Positions 52,547 to 61,247 of a DNA stretch of 64,000 nucleotides are shown here, piece after piece (positions within the stretch are counted from its first letter, which is position 1; the number at the start of each line of letters is the position of its first letter). The notes under the pieces were generated by a model, which was given only the letters and a program-made list of their open reading frames with translations, ran no database searches and was not told where the DNA came from. Position numbers and translations under genes: made by a program. The stretch is from Salirhabdus sp. Marseille-P4669 (GTDB lineage: Bacteria; Bacillota; Bacilli; Bacillales; Alkalibacillaceae): assembly GCF_900240405.1 (NCBI RefSeq), contig NZ_OEQK01000008.1, positions 156,117 through 220,116 of the forward strand. The letters are read 5' to 3'.

Positions 52547-52575
52547 AAAAAGCCTTCCCTAATCGGAAGGCTTTT
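52547..52575 (-). terminator. Terminator after the terminase small subunit gene
   Basis: AAAAGCCTTCC pairs with GGAAGGCTTTT around CTAATC, and the minus strand runs into TTTTTATTATTTT. It ends the main satellite operon. Confidence 0.88.
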
Positions 52576-52576
52576 C

Positions 52577-52978
52577 TTATTCGTTACTTTGTTCTGTTGG
52601 TGTGAACACTATTTCGATAGGTCTTTTATCAGGACCACTCAATTCCTTTTTATCAATAGGTGCAAAACCAGCTCTATCCAGTAGATCTTTCGCTGCCGTT
52701 ATTTTATCTCGATTCGAAGCTTCAGGGTCATTAAGTACATCAACCATCACTTGTCGAGCTACGATTGCGTCATACAGGAACAAGTGCCGTAGTTCCTCTG
52801 CCATTTTCTTACGTTGTTCATTAATTTCCTCCCGGATGTTAGCATTTGATAGCAACCTTGAAGCTGTTATACGTGCAGAATTTTCCCTATACCCTGCACG
52901 AATAGCCGCTTGTGTAGCATTGAAATCTTTCAAATATTCAAAGACAAAAACTTCTTGTTTAGGTGTTAAATCATCCAT
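52577..52978 (-). CDS. terS: Terminase small subunit
   Basis: A 133-residue protein of the terminase small subunit family (Terminase_2): LTPKQEVFVFEYLKDFNATQAAIRAGYRENSARITASRLLSNANIREEI is the standard N-terminal DNA-binding domain, followed by a helical oligomerisation region. In phage satellites such a subunit redirects the helper phage packaging motor to satellite DNA; no large subunit is encoded here, which fits that use. Of several in-frame starts I choose ATG 52978, 9 bases after AAAGGTG. Confidence 0.9.
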   Translation of the reverse strand: MDDLTPKQEVFVFEYLKDFNATQAAIRAGYRENSARITASRLLSNANIREEINEQRKKMAEELRHLFLYDAIVARQVMVDVLNDPEASNRDKITAAKDLLDRAGFAPIDKKELSGPDKRPIEIVFTPTEQSNE

Positions 52979-52996
52979 AAACATCATCACCTTTAC

Positions 52997-53860
52997 TTAA
53001 AATGGGTTGTCTTCTATCATAGGTGGTTTAGGAAATAGAACTTCTTCAATCGACCATAAAAGATCTAATTGCCCCCCACTTTTATAAGTCTCATGGTCGG
53101 ATAGTCTTGATTTCCATAATGCGTAAATTTGTTCAATTTCATCATCGAAATTTGTGCCACCGTTCTTTTTATGAGTTTCATAGAATACCTCTATCTCTTC
53201 AACTGATTTATATGGTGGTCCAGCTAGGCTAATATGTGGATATGGTGACGGAAACATAATTTTCTCACTATATAACATATCCATAATAAATAGTGTAATT
53301 AAAGCCTTAGGGTCTTCTTTAAAATACTTTTCCTCATAAGCATCTCTTTCTTTTGCCAAAATTTCAGCTTCTTTCATTAATGGGTAATTAAGCTGCACAA
53401 TTTCAGCCCTCTTACTATTTCTGAAATTTATTCGAATTCTTTTATCATCCAAGAAGCTATTATCATTGTGTTGAATATACATAAAGCATTTCTCTAACAT
53501 TTCTATCTTTTCATCTAAAGCCTCGTCACCTTTTATTTGTGACTTCCACAACTGATATATTCTATCAATTTCTATATCATAGTTTGGGTGGTCATTGCTA
53601 TATAATTCATATTCCTTAAGGCTATACCCACATTTCATATTCTCCTTATAAAAATCAAAAATCTCTTTTGCTGAGTCCCGAGGTGGCCCATACATCCCTA
53701 ATAATGATTGATCGTCCTCTTGTTCGTGAATTTTTTCCATGTAAAATAGAGTAATCAAGGCTCTTGGATCTTCTTGAATCAAATTACGGTACCTTTTCTT
53801 CTTTTCATAATCTTGTTCTTGATGTTTATTAAATAAATATTCTGCATAAATTTCTGGCAT
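52997..53860 (-). CDS. Unknown protein with internal duplication
   Basis: A 287-residue protein built from two copies of one domain. First copy: EDPRALITLFYMEKI, YGPPRDSAKEIFDFYKEN, YDIEIDRIYQLWKSQI (about residues 30-110). Second copy: EDPKALITLFIMDML, AGPPYKSVEEIEVFYETHK, FDDEIEQIYALWKSRL (about 180-255). The halves each finish with a helical tail. I recognise no family. Position between primase and terminase small subunit genes suggests a satellite-specific role such as interference with the helper phage, but this is inference. ATG 53860 chosen 9 bases after AAAGG. Confidence 0.6.
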   Translation of the reverse strand: MPEIYAEYLFNKHQEQDYEKKKRYRNLIQEDPRALITLFYMEKIHEQEDDQSLLGMYGPPRDSAKEIFDFYKENMKCGYSLKEYELYSNDHPNYDIEIDRIYQLWKSQIKGDEALDEKIEMLEKCFMYIQHNDNSFLDDKRIRINFRNSKRAEIVQLNYPLMKEAEILAKERDAYEEKYFKEDPKALITLFIMDMLYSEKIMFPSPYPHISLAGPPYKSVEEIEVFYETHKKNGGTNFDDEIEQIYALWKSRLSDHETYKSGGQLDLLWSIEEVLFPKPPMIEDNPF

Positions 53861-53873
53861 TATTTTCATCCTT

Positions 53874-54311
53874 TCATCGTTTATTGGATTTAATCCACTG
53901 CAAATAATTGTTTCCTATATCTAATGCTTTTTCAAAATGTACATTTTCAGCTCGGTATATTTCCAGAAATGGGGAAGTCCCCTCTTTTTTCCATTTTAAA
54001 CGGACAACATCAAATCTATCTTCATCGTTTTTAAAAATATACAATGATGTGAAACGGCTGATTGGTATTTCATATATTTCTCCTGATAAGCCAACCAGCC
54101 AACCTGATTGATAGGCTAAGTTATCCTTTTCATTTCCGAAGCTTAACCCTCCCTTAGAAACATTAGATTGGTTACCTTTACTTTTTACCAAAGGCTTAGG
54201 TTTTCTTTGTGACTCATTTTGTTCTACCCCTTGTAATGCAAGCTCAATGAGGTTCAATTCTATCACCTCTAAATTCGAAAAATTCGCAAGGGGTTCGAAT
54301 TTGTAAATCAT
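53874..54311 (-). CDS. Unknown satellite protein
   Basis: A 145-residue protein with a polar, Ser/Lys-rich linker (about residues 34-58) and a beta-rich C-terminal half (SGEIYEIPISRFTSLYIFKNDEDRFDVVRLKW). No family recognised. Its ribosome site AGGGG lies in one arm of a perfect 8-bp inverted repeat that spans the start codon, so translation may be controlled by the hairpin. Its first codons overlap AAATTCG iterons. Confidence 0.55.
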   Translation of the reverse strand: MIYKFEPLANFSNLEVIELNLIELALQGVEQNESQRKPKPLVKSKGNQSNVSKGGLSFGNEKDNLAYQSGWLVGLSGEIYEIPISRFTSLYIFKNDEDRFDVVRLKWKKEGTSPFLEIYRAENVHFEKALDIGNNYLQWIKSNKR

Positions 54312-54368
54312 GGTGAACCCCTGGTGCTATAACTACTAACCTACTAAATTCGCAAATTCGAAAATTCG
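54271..54368. repeat. AAATTCG iterons downstream of the primase gene
   Basis: AAATTCG occurs at 54271, 54280, 54346, 54354 and 54362, the last three in an exact 8-base rhythm; TTCGAATTT lies at 54294. Together with the inverted cluster at 56714 they flank the primase gene. Likely replication initiator binding sites. Confidence 0.7.
54289..54321 (-). promoter_or_regulatory. Hairpin covering a ribosome binding site
   Basis: On the minus strand AGGGGTTC (54321-54314) and GAACCCCT (54296-54289) can pair, placing the start codon ATG (54311) in the 17-base loop and the ribosome site in the stem. This would hold back translation of the 145-residue protein until melted. Confidence 0.5.
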
Positions 54369-56672
54369 CTACTTAACAGGGTAATAGGTTTTCTTCTTAC
54401 CCTCTTTATGTTCATACACCACCCCCTTTTCTATTAGAGAAGCGAGGGCTGGATTTAATTCTTCGCTTTTTACCTTTCTACCAAACAAGTCATAAAGCTC
54501 GGAACGTGTTAAACCTTCTTTTCTATGTTGTTTGATATGTCGATATACTTTGTCACTTATGCTTTCGTCAACATTATTACCGAAAATGTATTCACACGAA
54601 GCTATGCTGTATTTAGCTATGGAAAGTGCTGCCATTAAATGAGGTTGTTTTATCTTAGTTGAACAATCCAAAATTGCGTAGATTAGTGCTATTCGTAGTA
54701 CTTGAGGTGCCATTCTGCTTATGATATTATTAATTAAAGGTGATATGTTATTGGGTGATGTTAGAGGTTCATATACATTAACCCATATTTTTTTTGATTC
54801 ATCATCAAATTCAATTCTTCCTACAGTTCTTCCAAAGGAAATCGCTTCATTTAATTGGATTATCAATGGACTAAAATCTACTTGTTCAATATTACCGCCA
54901 AAAGCTAATAGCTTCGATCTTCTGGTACATATAAAAAGAAATCTATTTGCAAATCCATTAGCCATTTCTGTACTTTTTAAGTTTTTGGTAAGCTCATGTT
55001 TTGTTATATGACCTAAAATACTTACATGAGCATTTGTTGTTTTGACCGGGCTGTTCTTTGTTAATGTTTGTACGGAACCGTTGTCCCACATTTGCCGAAT
55101 GACTTCTGTTATAGTATTACCTTCTCGTTTAGCTACCTTCAATATAGAAGCAAATTCTGATTCAACTACTAACAAACGCTTATCTTTCACACCTTCATCT
55201 TCAAGGACTTCTTCACCAATTACTTCACCATCTTCTTTTGTCTTTTCCTTGTATTTATAAATTGGATCACGAACGTGATAAACAAGCCCTTCTCCACTTG
55301 ATAAACCGGATTTGACGTTATTCTTCACGTATCCCATATCAGCCATTTCAAATAGGCGTTTTATGTGCCCCCATGACGTTCCTTTACGCCCAACAGATGA
55401 ATCTCCAACTAGTACTGCAAATAGCCGTCCAGGGTGCTCATTTGCTTCTACAAGCTTATGTGCTTGGTTCCCAATAATATTTCCAAATAAGGTAAGGAAG
55501 TTTACTAATAAAGCAGCTATATCACCTTCAGTGTGTGGTTCAATTGCCTTAACTATGTCACCCGCTAGACCATGGAAAGCATATTCTTCTAATGGTTCTG
55601 GATAACTATACACAAACGTTGCTTCTTCACTGTCATCAGGTAGGTTAATAGATTTCCTTGCATGTTCTCTCCAACCTGGTTCTACAGTGTCTCTAAAGTC
55701 CTTAAATCCCTTACCTTTACATGAATTATGCTGACACATAGCGATAATCTTTCCATCTGGAAACTGGACAACAATAGCTGAATTATCCGTGTGAGAAGGG
55801 TCCCAAACACACTGATCAAGCAAGTACTTCCTACCACCTTGCCATTGCCCTACTGACTTTACCTTGATTCCTTTTTGATTTAGCCATTCTCCTACATCAT
55901 TAATTGTATATGAAGCTTTATGGCTAGATTCATACTTGTGTGGAGCTTGTCGAGGTAATAGGTTAGCGACTGATTCTATAAGCTCCCTATCTACACCTAT
56001 AAACTCTTCAGGCACATGTAAAATTTTATTTAAGCGATGGGGTCTTTCTTTTGTGTGATCTCCCTTACAAGACATAGTGCCGTATACTTTAGATATCCTT
56101 GAAGGGTTAGAGGTTGTAGTATCTATTTCGACCGCTTCATTACTAAATTTCAAATCTAAAGCACTAAGGAACCTATTTAGTAATTGTCTTGATTCGGTAT
56201 CATTTGGTAACTTAATTCTGTATTTAAGGTGATAACCATTTCCACTATCTGCAACAATGCAATCTGGGAAACCAATATCTTTAAGATACTTGTAAACTTG
56301 TCTTGCTCTCGTGTATGCCATTTCTTTTTCTTCATTGCTAGAACTAATTCCGGATGGACGTACTGGGTCAATGTCGATATATAACCACTCAAGAGATAAT
56401 ATTTCATTATCATTAGTTGTACTTTTTGCAAAATGTATAATCTTGTTGTTAGCCCTTCCTAGTAAAGCAGGGTTAACAGGATTTAACGTGATATATACAC
56501 CAGGACATTTTCCACTCCAATAGGCACAAACTTCTGCAAGCTTGTCCATATTGTCAAAATATCCGGAGATCGTTCCTTTACCTTTTACACTAAATAGACG
56601 TAATTCATATACCTGGTGTTCAAGAGTACAAATGTTTAAGGTACGTTTAATGTCATCAAGGTTATATTTCAC
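54369..56672 (-). CDS. Primase-polymerase fused to DUF3987-like ATPase (replication protein)
   Basis: A 767-residue replication protein. The N-terminal part (about residues 1-235) is an archaeo-eukaryotic-type primase: WLYIDIDPVRP with catalytic Asp pair near 100, SGNGYHLKYRI and EIDTTTSNPSRISKVYGT. A zinc site follows at CVWDPSH...CQHNSCKGKGF. The C-terminal half has GDSSVGRKGTSWG in place of a Walker A loop, LLVVESEFASIL and HVSILGHITKHEL, as in DUF3987 helicase-like proteins, and ends in a winged helix (EGLTRSELYDLFG). The start is GTG after AAAGGAGAT. It should initiate replication at the flanking iterons. Confidence 0.85.
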   Translation of the reverse strand: MKYNLDDIKRTLNICTLEHQVYELRLFSVKGKGTISGYFDNMDKLAEVCAYWSGKCPGVYITLNPVNPALLGRANNKIIHFAKSTTNDNEILSLEWLYIDIDPVRPSGISSSNEEKEMAYTRARQVYKYLKDIGFPDCIVADSGNGYHLKYRIKLPNDTESRQLLNRFLSALDLKFSNEAVEIDTTTSNPSRISKVYGTMSCKGDHTKERPHRLNKILHVPEEFIGVDRELIESVANLLPRQAPHKYESSHKASYTINDVGEWLNQKGIKVKSVGQWQGGRKYLLDQCVWDPSHTDNSAIVVQFPDGKIIAMCQHNSCKGKGFKDFRDTVEPGWREHARKSINLPDDSEEATFVYSYPEPLEEYAFHGLAGDIVKAIEPHTEGDIAALLVNFLTLFGNIIGNQAHKLVEANEHPGRLFAVLVGDSSVGRKGTSWGHIKRLFEMADMGYVKNNVKSGLSSGEGLVYHVRDPIYKYKEKTKEDGEVIGEEVLEDEGVKDKRLLVVESEFASILKVAKREGNTITEVIRQMWDNGSVQTLTKNSPVKTTNAHVSILGHITKHELTKNLKSTEMANGFANRFLFICTRRSKLLAFGGNIEQVDFSPLIIQLNEAISFGRTVGRIEFDDESKKIWVNVYEPLTSPNNISPLINNIISRMAPQVLRIALIYAILDCSTKIKQPHLMAALSIAKYSIASCEYIFGNNVDESISDKVYRHIKQHRKEGLTRSELYDLFGRKVKSEELNPALASLIEKGVVYEHKEGKKKTYYPVK

Positions 56673-56700
56673 ACGTATCTCCTTTCTATCTTAATTATGT

Positions 56701-56750
56701 TATTTCAACGTTCGAATTTTCGAATTTTCGAATTTTCTAGTTGAAATAAC
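56701..56750. repeat. CGAATTTT iterons framed by inverted repeat (probable origin)
   Basis: Three perfect tandem copies of CGAATTTT (56714, 56722, 56730) are enclosed by the perfect 10-bp inverted repeat TTATTTCAAC (56701-56710) / GTTGAAATAA (56741-56750). More TTTCGAAA-type motifs lie at 56783-56810. It stands just upstream of the primase gene. Confidence 0.75.
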
Positions 56751-56768
56751 TGATAAATCAATGTTTTT

Positions 56769-56993
56769 TCATGTCACGTAATTTCGAAACACCGTCGAAA
56801 TTTTCGAATTTAGTAATGATTTCTCAATGTAAGCTTCATTATGTGCCTTTATTATCTTATCGTACTTATTTTCCTTACTCTCATTTCTAAAATCAATGGC
56901 TCTACCTTTTGCAATTAATTCGTCGAATTTTAGATTTAATTTCAAATATGCATAATACAATTCCTCATTATTTTTTCTTTGGAAATTCTCCAA
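56769..56993 (-). CDS. Unknown small protein after the excisionase
   Basis: A 74-residue, charged helical protein (MENFQRKNNEELYYAYLKL...). The TTG at 56993 has a perfect AAGGAGGT 7 bases upstream, inside the end of the excisionase gene; longer ATG starts would overlap that gene far more. Not recognised; small helical proteins in this position are frequent in satellites. Confidence 0.6.
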   Translation of the reverse strand: MENFQRKNNEELYYAYLKLNLKFDELIAKGRAIDFRNESKENKYDKIIKAHNEAYIEKSLLNSKISTVFRNYVT

Positions 56994-57162
56994 CTCGCTT
57001 ACCTCCTTCCATGATCCACTTTTTAAGCTCATCTTCATCAACTCGAATCAATTTACCTATTCGAACAACAGGAATTAACTCTTCACGTGCTAGATAATAA
57101 AACCTTTGAATTGGTATACCTAATACGTTTGCAACTTGCTCTGGATTGAGTAGTTTTTTCAT
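56968..57162 (-). CDS. xis: Excisionase-type helix-turn-helix protein
   Basis: A 64-residue HTH_17 (excisionase/MerR-like) protein: LLNPEQVANVLGIPIQRFYYLAREELIPVVRIGKLIRVDEDELKKWI. It probably directs excision by the integrase and may regulate the satellite promoters. TAGGAGGTGAT precedes the ATG at 57162; the longer frame adds a hydrophobic stretch without a ribosome site and is rejected. First gene of the operon running to the terminase small subunit. Confidence 0.85.
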   Translation of the reverse strand: MKKLLNPEQVANVLGIPIQRFYYLAREELIPVVRIGKLIRVDEDELKKWIMEGGKRVGEFPKKK

Positions 57163-57213
57163 ACTAAAATCACCTCCTATAAACATAATAATTCTCATTA
57201 AAAATAATAAAAA

Positions 57214-57242
57214 GGACACTTTCAACAACTTTGAAAGTGTCC
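57214..57242 (-). terminator. Terminator of the 57258-58121 gene
   Basis: GGACACTTTCAA pairs perfectly with TTGAAAGTGTCC around CAACT, and the minus strand continues with TTTTTATTATTTTT. Confidence 0.9.
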
Positions 57243-57257
57243 AATTCTAAAATTATA

Positions 57258-58121
57258 TTATGTGTTACTTGGTCTTCCTCTGGAAGCTTTATTTATTATT
57301 AATCCCGTTGTTTTTGATAATTTCTTTATTGGCCTACCAATAATATTGGCTGCACTATTCTCATTAAGAGCAACATTACATGCATACGCAACATCTTTAT
57401 AACTGTACTTCTTATTTTTGTATAATACTAACCAAATAAAATGTTCAAAATTAATTTTGTTTCTTACGATTTTATATCCATTATTCATCATCTTACCTAT
57501 TACCATTTTATAATGCTTAGTGGCCAAATCTAGATATTGTTCTAACGTATAGTGGGTAATCGGTAGTTTGGGCGTAAATGCAGTTTCTAGTTTGAATTCA
57601 TTATAAATTTTCGATTCTATCTCTATCTTATCAAACCCATAATTTGCCTTATACATAAAAGTTTTGTTTGCTCTATGTTCGCTATTTTTAAGCCAACTTG
57701 ATAGAACCTTTGGTATTTCGTCTATTATCCATTTTTCTTTTTCTAAATCAAAATTATATTTTAAACACCATGTTGATAAATCGTCCAGAAAACTCCTAGT
57801 AATTAAAGAGCTATGTTTTTTAAAATACAAGTGTATCTCTAGTAGATTCCAGACATATTTATTAACTGGTAGTACCCCCTTTTTTCTCATTTCATCTAAA
57901 AGTTCTGAGTAAGTTGTAAGCAGCTTTTCTAAATCCATAATTGCTCTTGGAACATAATATTTAAAAGCTAAAAAATAATAATTCCTAGCCCAAAATACAT
58001 CATCAATACCTTCCAAACCGATAGGTAGCCCTAACCAACCATTATCTAATTGATCTCTCCATTTTTTATCCATGGCACTTAGATGTATACTTTGTATTTT
58101 TTCAATATCACTATTGGACAT
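57258..58121 (-). CDS. Unknown protein, possible satellite regulator
   Basis: A 287-residue helical protein without a recognised family. The C-terminal part (FEHFIWLVLYKNKKYSYKDVAYACNVALNENSAANIIGRPIKKL) looks like a helix-turn-helix and ends in a basic RGRPSNT tail, so DNA binding is possible. GGGAGGG lies 12 bases before the ATG at 58121, somewhat far. It lies between integrase and excisionase, where satellites usually carry their master regulator. Confidence 0.5.
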   Translation of the reverse strand: MSNSDIEKIQSIHLSAMDKKWRDQLDNGWLGLPIGLEGIDDVFWARNYYFLAFKYYVPRAIMDLEKLLTTYSELLDEMRKKGVLPVNKYVWNLLEIHLYFKKHSSLITRSFLDDLSTWCLKYNFDLEKEKWIIDEIPKVLSSWLKNSEHRANKTFMYKANYGFDKIEIESKIYNEFKLETAFTPKLPITHYTLEQYLDLATKHYKMVIGKMMNNGYKIVRNKINFEHFIWLVLYKNKKYSYKDVAYACNVALNENSAANIIGRPIKKLSKTTGLIINKASRGRPSNT

Positions 58122-58318
58122 GAGTGAATATATCCCTCCCACTATTTCTTTTCAAAATATATCTCAATATAATAAGAACTAACTATGTATATTAATTTGT
58201 TGTGCATGTTTTAAATACCTTCAATATAAATGTAAAAATACAATTTAATTATTTATTATCAAAATATACCCAATAATAGTCTAATAATTAAAATATTTTT
58301 TTATAAAATGGTAAATTA

Positions 58319-58344
58319 AAGGACTTGGTCTAATCCAAGTCCTT
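58319..58344. terminator. Terminator of the right integrase gene
   Basis: AAGGACTTGG pairs with CCAAGTCCTT around TCTAAT, 7 bases beyond the integrase stop; on the minus strand it runs into TTTAATTT. Confidence 0.8.
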
Positions 58345-58351
58345 CTTAATA

Positions 58352-59314
58352 TTATAAATTCCTTTTACCTCTATTCTTTCTTGGCTTCTCTGTAAAACAA
58401 GCTAAAATACTATGTTTGTCAAAGCCTTCCTTTAAATCCTTACCATACAAATTAACATAATTTAATGTTACATCTAAAGACGAGTGACCTAGTAATCGCT
58501 GTAGCTTAAAAGCGTCACCACCACTAGTAACATAGTGTTTTGCAAAGGTATGCCTAAAAGCATGAATAGATGTTTTTTCTACTCCTCTTTTTTTGTTATA
58601 ACGTGCTATAGCATGTTGAACAGAGTTCCTGGTTAATTGCTCCCCATATTCATTTATGAAAAGATATTCATTTTCTTTTAGATCATACATTCGGATATAT
58701 TCAGTTAATATCTTAACAAGATTTTCACTAATGGGATTGAATTGTGCTTTTCGATTTTTAGTTGTATTTAGTATTACCATACCGTTTTCAAGATCAATAT
58801 CCCTTACGTATAGGTTCAATATTGTATTTAATCGATTCCCTGTTTCTAGTAAATAATTAACCATTACCCAACTGCGATGCTCAATAAAACCACAGCTACG
58901 CAAGTTAGGCTTCTTAATTAATTTTTTAATTTCTTCCTCAGTATATGGTTCTTTTTGCTGCTTATTTGCTTTAATTAACTGGATATCGAACTTATCAATA
59001 TAATGTTCTCTCATTCCAAAATAAAGGAATGACCTTGCTGCTCTTAAATAAGTATTAATTGTATTATCTTTTAATTCCTTATTACCGAGGAAAATGATGT
59101 AATGCTCAACGACCTTTTTATCTATGTCCTTAACTAACTCAATACTTTCATCTTTAAAGTATCTAAATAAATGAATTAAATTTTGATCGTAAAACCTTAT
59201 TGTCATCTCCGATAAATTTTTTATTTTGTTTTCAAGCTGAAAGTCATCATATAATTCTTTTACTGTTTTTTCTTCTGGGTCCTCTGTTACAATCCGTTTT
59301 TTTCTTGGTGCCAT
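58352..59314 (-). CDS. Tyrosine recombinase / integrase (right end)
   Basis: A 320-residue XerC/D-like integrase. A SAM-like core-binding domain (about residues 15-110) is followed by the catalytic domain with Arg in ETGNRLNTILNL, HAFRHTFAKHYV, LGHSSLDVTLNYVNLYG (final Tyr near residue 291). AAAGGAGATAAC precedes the ATG. It lies 160 bases from the 3' end of tRNA-Leu, the usual place for a satellite integrase, and is distinct from the integrase at the left end. Confidence 0.9.
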   Translation of the reverse strand: MAPRKKRIVTEDPEEKTVKELYDDFQLENKIKNLSEMTIRFYDQNLIHLFRYFKDESIELVKDIDKKVVEHYIIFLGNKELKDNTINTYLRAARSFLYFGMREHYIDKFDIQLIKANKQQKEPYTEEEIKKLIKKPNLRSCGFIEHRSWVMVNYLLETGNRLNTILNLYVRDIDLENGMVILNTTKNRKAQFNPISENLVKILTEYIRMYDLKENEYLFINEYGEQLTRNSVQHAIARYNKKRGVEKTSIHAFRHTFAKHYVTSGGDAFKLQRLLGHSSLDVTLNYVNLYGKDLKEGFDKHSILACFTEKPRKNRGKRNL

Positions 59315-59406
59315 AATTCTGTTATCTCCTTTAAGAAGTATATTTAGGCACTAAAAACCGAATGTTGTTGTCCACACGATTAGCAATTCACTTTATTCCA
59401 ATAAAG

Positions 59407-59448
59407 TAAAAAAAATCAATACTCAGAAAATTGCTCTAAGCATTGATT
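59407..59448 (-). terminator. Element-borne terminator behind tRNA-Leu
   Basis: On the minus strand AATCAATGCTTAG pairs with CTGAGTATTGATT around a 9-base loop, followed by seven T residues. The island thus supplies a new end for the rRNA-tRNA transcript. Confidence 0.85.
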
Positions 59449-59473
59449 TAATAGGATTCTTTAGTCTTTGAAA

Positions 59474-59555
59474 TACCGGTGGTCGGGTTCGAACCGACAC
59501 TCCTCACGGAACACGATTTTGAGTCGTGCGCGTCTGCCAATTCCGCCACACCGGC
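59474..59555 (-). tRNA. tRNA-Leu(CAA), array copy
   Basis: 82-base leucine tRNA with anticodon CAA, long variable arm, acceptor GCCGGTG/CACCGGT and discriminator A; CCA not encoded. Last gene of the array and right border of the island. Confidence 0.93.
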
Positions 59556-59564
59556 AAATAATCA

Positions 59565-59638
<74 letters not shown>

Positions 59639-59659
59639 GTTCTTACTAATATTATATTC

Positions 59660-59734
59660 TGGAGCGGAAGACGGGATTCGAACCCGCGACCCCCACCTTG
59701 GCAAGGTGGTGTTCTACCACTGAACTACTTCCGC
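59660..59734 (-). tRNA. tRNA-Gly(GCC)
   Basis: Cloverleaf with anticodon GCC; CCA encoded. Confidence 0.95.
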
Positions 59735-59740
59735 GATAAT

Positions 59741-59815
59741 TGGCTGGGCCACTAGGATTCGAACCTAGGCATCACGAGACCAAAACCCGTTGCCTTACCG
59801 CTTGGCTATGGCCCA
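59741..59815 (-). tRNA. tRNA-Gln(TTG)
   Basis: Cloverleaf with anticodon TTG; CCA encoded. Confidence 0.95.
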
Positions 59816-59824
59816 ATAAGAGAA

Positions 59825-59899
59825 GGGCGATTGATGGGAATCGAACCCACGAGTGCCGGAGCCACAATCCGGTGCGTTAACCCCTTCGCCACAACCGCC
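59825..59899 (-). tRNA. tRNA-His(GTG)
   Basis: Cloverleaf with anticodon GTG and discriminator C; CCA is not encoded. Confidence 0.93.
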
Positions 59900-59923
59900 A
59901 TAAAATTTTCTTTAAATAGAAAA

Positions 59924-59997
59924 TGGCAGGGGTAGTAGGAATCGAACCCACATCAAAGGTTTTGGAGACCTTCGTTTTACCATTAAACTATACCCCT
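59924..59997 (-). tRNA. tRNA-Trp(CCA)
   Basis: Cloverleaf with anticodon CCA; 3' CCA encoded. Confidence 0.95.
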
Positions 59998-60012
59998 ACT
60001 ACAATATTTAGA

Positions 60013-60097
60013 TGGTGGAGGGGGACGGATTCGAACCGCCGAACCCTGAGGGAGCGGATTTACAGTCCGCCGCGTTTAGCCACTTCGCTACCCCTCC
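60013..60097 (-). tRNA. tRNA-Tyr(GTA)
   Basis: Class II tRNA of 85 bases with long variable arm, anticodon GTA; CCA encoded. Confidence 0.95.
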
Positions 60098-60108
60098 ATA
60101 AAAAGCAA

Positions 60109-60184
<76 letters not shown>

Positions 60185-60189
60185 AAAAA

Positions 60190-60265
<76 letters not shown>

Positions 60266-60315
60266 ACTATGTAATATGATCAAACTTTCTCTCATATTAA
60301 GTATGTAATTGTAAA

Positions 60316-60392
60316 TGGCGGTCCGGACGGGACTCGAACCCGCGACCTCCTGCGTGACAGGCAGGCATTCTAACCAACTGAACTACCGGACC
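60316..60392 (-). tRNA. tRNA-Asp(GTC)
   Basis: Cloverleaf with anticodon GTC; CCA encoded. Confidence 0.95.
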
Positions 60393-60468
60393 AAATAATT
60401 TTGGTTGCACTAAAGCACTTCTTATATTACCTTCCTACGGAGTAGTTCAACGTAGTGCGGTAATAATT

Positions 60469-60546
<78 letters not shown>

Positions 60547-60592
60547 ATAATACATTAAGCTACTTTTAGCCAATGCTATATGAAGTTAAATA

Positions 60593-60668
60593 TGGTGGAG
60601 GATGACGGGCTCGAACCGCCGACCCCCTGCTTGTAAGGCAGGTGCTCTCCCAGCTGAGCTAATCCTCC
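60593..60668 (-). tRNA. tRNA-Val(TAC)
   Basis: Cloverleaf with anticodon TAC; CCA encoded. Confidence 0.95.
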
Positions 60669-60699
60669 TGGGAATTTCATTAAACCATGTAAGAAATAG

Positions 60700-60774
60700 T
60701 GGTGACCCGTACGGGATTCGAACCCGTGTTACCGCCGTGAAAGGGCGGTGTCTTAACCACTTGACCAACGGGCC
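60700..60774 (-). tRNA. tRNA-Glu(TTC)
   Basis: Cloverleaf with anticodon TTC; CCA encoded. Confidence 0.95.
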
Positions 60775-60790
60775 AATATAAGTAAGATAA

Positions 60791-60882
60791 TGGCGGAGAG
60801 CGAGGGATTCGAACCCTCGAGACCGCTGTAGCAGCCTACACGATTTCCAATCGTGCTCCTTCGACCACTCGGACAGCTCTCC
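60791..60882 (-). tRNA. tRNA-Ser(GGA)
   Basis: Class II tRNA of 92 bases with long variable arm, anticodon GGA; CCA encoded. Confidence 0.95.
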
Positions 60883-60884
60883 AA

Positions 60885-60959
60885 TGGCTCCACCGGTAGG
60901 ATTCGAACCTACGACCGATCGGTTAACAGCCGATTGCTCTACCACTGAGCTACGGTGGA
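60885..60959 (-). tRNA. tRNA-Asn(GTT)
   Basis: Cloverleaf with anticodon GTT; CCA encoded. First tRNA after the 5S gene in transcription order. Confidence 0.95.
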
Positions 60960-61005
60960 ATAATAATAATACCATACCACACTGAGCTGGAGTGATAACT
61001 TACTA

Positions 61006-61120
<115 letters not shown>

Positions 61121-61247
61121 ACCAGCTTGCTTAAAAATTCAGTGACAAGAAATATTATATCTTGTTTTTATAAAAAATCAAGTGTTTTTTGAAATAACAC
61201 CTTCAAAACTAGATAAGATTAAGAATCAGCATGATTTAAAAATTTAG

